A DNA stretch of 64,000 nt from contig NZ_CP023692.1 in assembly GCF_008704935.1 (NCBI RefSeq), forward strand, positions 4,989,001 through 5,053,000, given 5' to 3'. The translations under genes were made by a program, and so were the position numbers. The notes under the pieces were generated by a model. It was given only the letters and a program-made list of their open reading frames with translations. It searched no databases and had not been told where the DNA came from. Below are positions 61,978 to 64,000 of the stretch, piece after piece; position 1 is the stretch's first letter, and every line of letters begins with the position of its first letter. This stretch comes from Streptomyces vinaceus. GTDB lineage: Bacteria; Actinomycetota; Actinomycetes; Streptomycetales; Streptomycetaceae.

Positions 61978-62310
61978 CCTTTGGTCACGCCGCCTACAGG
62001 GGCTGTCCAACGCGGACCGTCAGGAGACGTCCAGGGGGACGCAAGGACCGCCTGGGAGCGAGGGCCCTTGGTCGGACCTGCTTGCGCCGCTGCTGCGGCG
62101 AGAGGGGGCCGCCCTCCCGGCCGTGCACCGGCCCGTGGTGATCGTCACGGCGAGGCGCCCGAGGGTCTTCGAGAGCGGTGTCGTGCCCGCTGGCCCACCG
62201 CGCCGGGTGGGTGCGGGCAGCCGCCCCCGGAGGGGGCGGTGCAGAACAGGACACCGAGGAGCTTGCGGACGTGATCCGGGCACGGCGCGTCGGCATCCCT
62301 TCCACGGGCG
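61978..62310 (-). pseudogene. Second integrase remnant (diverged 3' fragment)
   Basis: No frame stays open, but the DNA aligns with the 3' part of the integrase at 56709-58164. Shared blocks include CTTTGG...CAGGGGCTG, GGACCTGCT(C/T)GCGCCGC followed by GCGGC, CGCCCTC(T/C)CGGCCG, GTGGTGATCGTCAC, and CACCGA(A/G)GAGC followed by GGACGTGATC. In translation, TVTITTDLY of the first becomes AVTITTGRC here. The fragment has an internal deletion relative to the first copy. The remaining 62311-62582 holds no gene I can support. Confidence 0.8.
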
Positions 62311-62582
62311 GGCCAGGGCGCCGGGGCGGTGCGTCCCGATGGGGTGGACAAAAGACGTGAGCTGGGCCGATCGCGCCCGCGTGGCGATCACCGGGAGATG
62401 GACCGACCATGGGACTGCCGGTAGATCAGGGGTTCGGCGCAGTGGTGGCGGGCGGAGTGCGACAGGGGGCGGTCCTCCCCGAGGCGCGGTGAAGACCCGG
62501 TTTTCGCTCTTCGAACCGCTGGAGTCCGCCCCTCGACACCGTCGTCGGACCGCGCTGGAGAACAAGGAACAGGTGGTCGCCC

Positions 62583-63416
62583 ATGTGCCGATGGCTCGCG
62601 TACTCAGGTTCGCCCCTTCTGCTCGACACCATCCTGTACAAGCCGGCGCACTCGCTGATCGATCAGAGCCTGCACTCCAGACTGGGTGTGGAGACGACGA
62701 ACGGCGACGGCTTCGGCATCGGGTGGTACACGGATCACGCCGATACTCCCGCGGTCCTGCGGGACGTGGGGCCCGCCTGGAACAACCGCAACCTGCGGGA
62801 GATCGCCGACCACGTCGAGTCCCCGCTGTTCTTCGCCCACATCCGGGCCTCGACCGGAACGGCCGTGCAGCAGACGAACTGCCACCCCTTCCGGCACGGC
62901 CGCTGGCTGTGGATGCACAACGGGTCCATCGCCGGTTTCCACCTCATGCGCCGGGAGCTCTGCCTGCTCGTCGACCCCGCGCTGTTCTTCGACATCGAGG
63001 GGACGACGGACTCCGAGGTGATGTTCTACCTCGCCGTCACCCTCGGCCTGGACCAGGACCCGCCCGGCGCCGTGGCGCGGATGGCCGGAGTCGTCGAGCG
63101 CATCGGCCGCGAGCAGGGCGTGGAGTTCCCGCTGCAGATGACGGTGGCCGTGAGCGACGGCGAGAGTGTCTGGGCCTTCCGCTACTCCAGCCAGGGCAAG
63201 TCCAGGTCGCTGTTCTACAGCAGCCGTGTGGACAGCCTGCGCAAGCTGCACCCCGACATGGCGTTCCTCCAGGAGGTCTCGGACGAGACCCGCCTCGTCG
63301 TCTCCGAGCCCCTCGGTGATCTGCCCGGTGCCTGGAACGAGGTGCCGGAGAGCAGTTACGGCGTCGTACGGCCCGGCGCGGACGCGCTGTTCCCCTTCAC
63401 CCCGCAGGCGGCCTGA
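62583..63416 (+). CDS. Class II glutamine amidotransferase (EgtC/YafJ-like)
   Basis: The 277-residue N-terminal-nucleophile amidotransferase has the catalytic Cys2 (MCRWLAYSGSPLLLDTILY), NGDGFGIGWYTD, FFAHIRASTGTAVQQTNCHP and FRHGRWLWMHNGSIAGF. These motifs correspond to the glutaminase site and loop of PurF/YafJ-type domains. Stand-alone members act as glutaminase or hydrolase subunits, such as EgtC in ergothioneine synthesis; no egt genes are adjacent here. It is transcribed away from the accessory island. Confidence 0.92.
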   Translation: MCRWLAYSGSPLLLDTILYKPAHSLIDQSLHSRLGVETTNGDGFGIGWYTDHADTPAVLRDVGPAWNNRNLREIADHVESPLFFAHIRASTGTAVQQTNCHPFRHGRWLWMHNGSIAGFHLMRRELCLLVDPALFFDIEGTTDSEVMFYLAVTLGLDQDPPGAVARMAGVVERIGREQGVEFPLQMTVAVSDGESVWAFRYSSQGKSRSLFYSSRVDSLRKLHPDMAFLQEVSDETRLVVSEPLGDLPGAWNEVPESSYGVVRPGADALFPFTPQAA

Positions 63417-63430
63417 CCGTCACCGGAGCG

Positions 63431-64000
63431 TCACCGGCAGGCGGCGGCCGGGTCGTCGTGGACGAGGGCGCAGACCATCTGCGCGCCGCGCCCGTGACCG
63501 GGGTACGCCGCGAGCAGCTCGGCCTTGAAGTCGTTCCACTGGCGGGTGATTTCGGCGGTGGCTCCGGCGGTCGCCCGGCCGAAGTTGTCGCCGGTCCTCG
63601 CGCGCGGGGAGGCCGCGGTGTCCTTGTTCAGGGTGCGGTTGTGGGCGACGCGGCCGTCGCAGTCGGCGGGTTTGACTCCGGTGGAATCGAAGTCGGGGTA
63701 GCAGCCGGTCGCGAGGTCCTCGGGGATGTGCTCGCGCGCCTGCCGGGTCCAGTCGGCGTCCTTCATGGCGCTGTAGCGGCGGATGTCGAGGAACGGCGGA
63801 TGGTCCGTACGCCCGAGGCCGGGCGGATTGCCGAGGCCGACGGGACCCGCGGCGGGCCGGTCGCTCCAGTTGGAGTGCGCGTAGAAGTCCTCGATCTGGT
63901 GCCAGCCGCGGCCGAGCTGTTCGAGGACGGCGCACTTGGCCGGGCCGGGCTTCTCGTCCCACGCGCAGGGGGTGGAGAGGTCGCTCTGGTCGGCCCGTAC
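63431..64000 (-). CDS. CinY-like secreted protein, C-terminal part (runs off the window)
   Basis: The frame is open from the window edge to TGA at 63431, 189 residues. It contains RGWHQIEDFYAHSNWSDRPA, whose HSNW motif is typical of CinY/Het-C-like proteins with a phospholipase C/P1-nuclease-like zinc fold. GCYPDFDSTGVKPADCDGRV and TLNKDTAASPRARTGDNFGR follow. Several cysteines suggest an extracellular protein. The signal peptide and N-terminus lie outside the window. The family call is by motif only. Confidence 0.7.
   Translation of the reverse strand, partial: VRADQSDLSTPCAWDEKPGPAKCAVLEQLGRGWHQIEDFYAHSNWSDRPAAGPVGLGNPPGLGRTDHPPFLDIRRYSAMKDADWTRQAREHIPEDLATGCYPDFDSTGVKPADCDGRVAHNRTLNKDTAASPRARTGDNFGRATAGATAEITRQWNDFKAELLAAYPGHGRGAQMVCALVHDDPAAACR

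Larger units (their letters stand above)
56676..62310. mobile_element. Remains of a tRNA-Met-associated integrative element carrying a toxin-immunity cassette
   Basis: Boundaries are approximate. The left edge is tRNA-Met with a frameshifted tyrosine integrase gene pointing at it. The right part holds a second integrase fragment homologous to the 3' part of the first, in the same orientation, beside an IS3 transposase tail. In between are a hypothetical gene, gene debris and the three-gene toxin locus, whose base composition is visibly less GC-rich than the flanking core genes. No second copy of the tRNA 3' end was found on the right, so the element is probably immobile. Confidence 0.7.

Noticed and set aside
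62020..62565. 181-codon minus-strand frame as a gene
   Set aside because: It overlaps the second integrase remnant and owes its partial likeness (AVTITT) to that; the frame as a whole does not encode a complete recombinase.
56750..64000. Search for a second tRNA-Met 3' end (attR)
   Set aside because: No stretch resembling GGTTCGAGTCCCACCCGCCCC was found to the right of the tRNA within the window.

Overview
The window is GC-rich, uses GTG/TTG starts often, and carries a dense set of actinobacterial housekeeping genes (era, recO, uppS, glyS, dusB, ppdk, dnaG, dgt, zur-znu, an Hrd-type sigma factor). Gene order and gene types are those of a Streptomyces chromosome core. Nothing in the sequence identifies the species.

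Layout. 1-14 kb: the 5' end of an MFS gene divergent from a GlxA-type regulator, a secreted protein, era, a methyltransferase, a protealysin-like M4 protease with its emfourin-type inhibitor, leuA behind a leucine-codon leader peptide, a decayed SDR gene, a TerB-like protein, an NCS2 permease, recO-uppS and a YcxB-like membrane protein. 13.6-14.9 kb: an IS481-family element and a 158-bp MITE-like element lie side by side between the YcxB gene and zur. 14.9-20.4 kb: zur-znuB-znuC-znuA with Zur boxes, then glyS. 20.5-24.6 kb: DoxX/aldo-keto reductase/TetR genes, a divergent MarR gene and a DHA2 exporter. 24.7-31.5 kb: dusB, ppdk, a winged-helix regulator, truncated globin and VOC protein. 31.5-48.2 kb: nirBD, a ferric-reductase-like flavocytochrome, TauE, a class F sortase with a membrane-anchored protein, a lipoprotein/histidine-kinase pair, dnaG, a FAD reductase, dgt, a sirohydrochlorin chelatase and a SanA-like protein. 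48.2-56.2 kb: an SDR, an HrdA-like sigma factor, a heterodimeric ABC exporter, an FGGY kinase and a YtxH-like protein.

56.3-62.4 kb is an accessory island. Two identical tandem tRNA-Asn genes and a tRNA-Met precede a tyrosine integrase gene that is broken by frameshifts and runs into the tRNA-Met. Next comes a three-gene polymorphic toxin locus transcribed leftward: a WXG100-like protein, a 420-aa toxin ending in an RNase A-like CdiA-CT domain, and a protein with two tandem CdiI-type immunity domains. The far side holds an IS3 transposase tail and a second, shorter remnant of the same kind of integrase. This is the most interesting part of the window: a toxin-immunity cassette left between two dead integrases, probably exported by a type VII (ESX) system encoded elsewhere.

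The window ends with a class II glutamine amidotransferase and the 3' part of a CinY-like secreted protein. No rRNA, CRISPR array, replication origin or biosynthetic gene cluster is visible. Calls are from reading translations and motifs; no database search was run.
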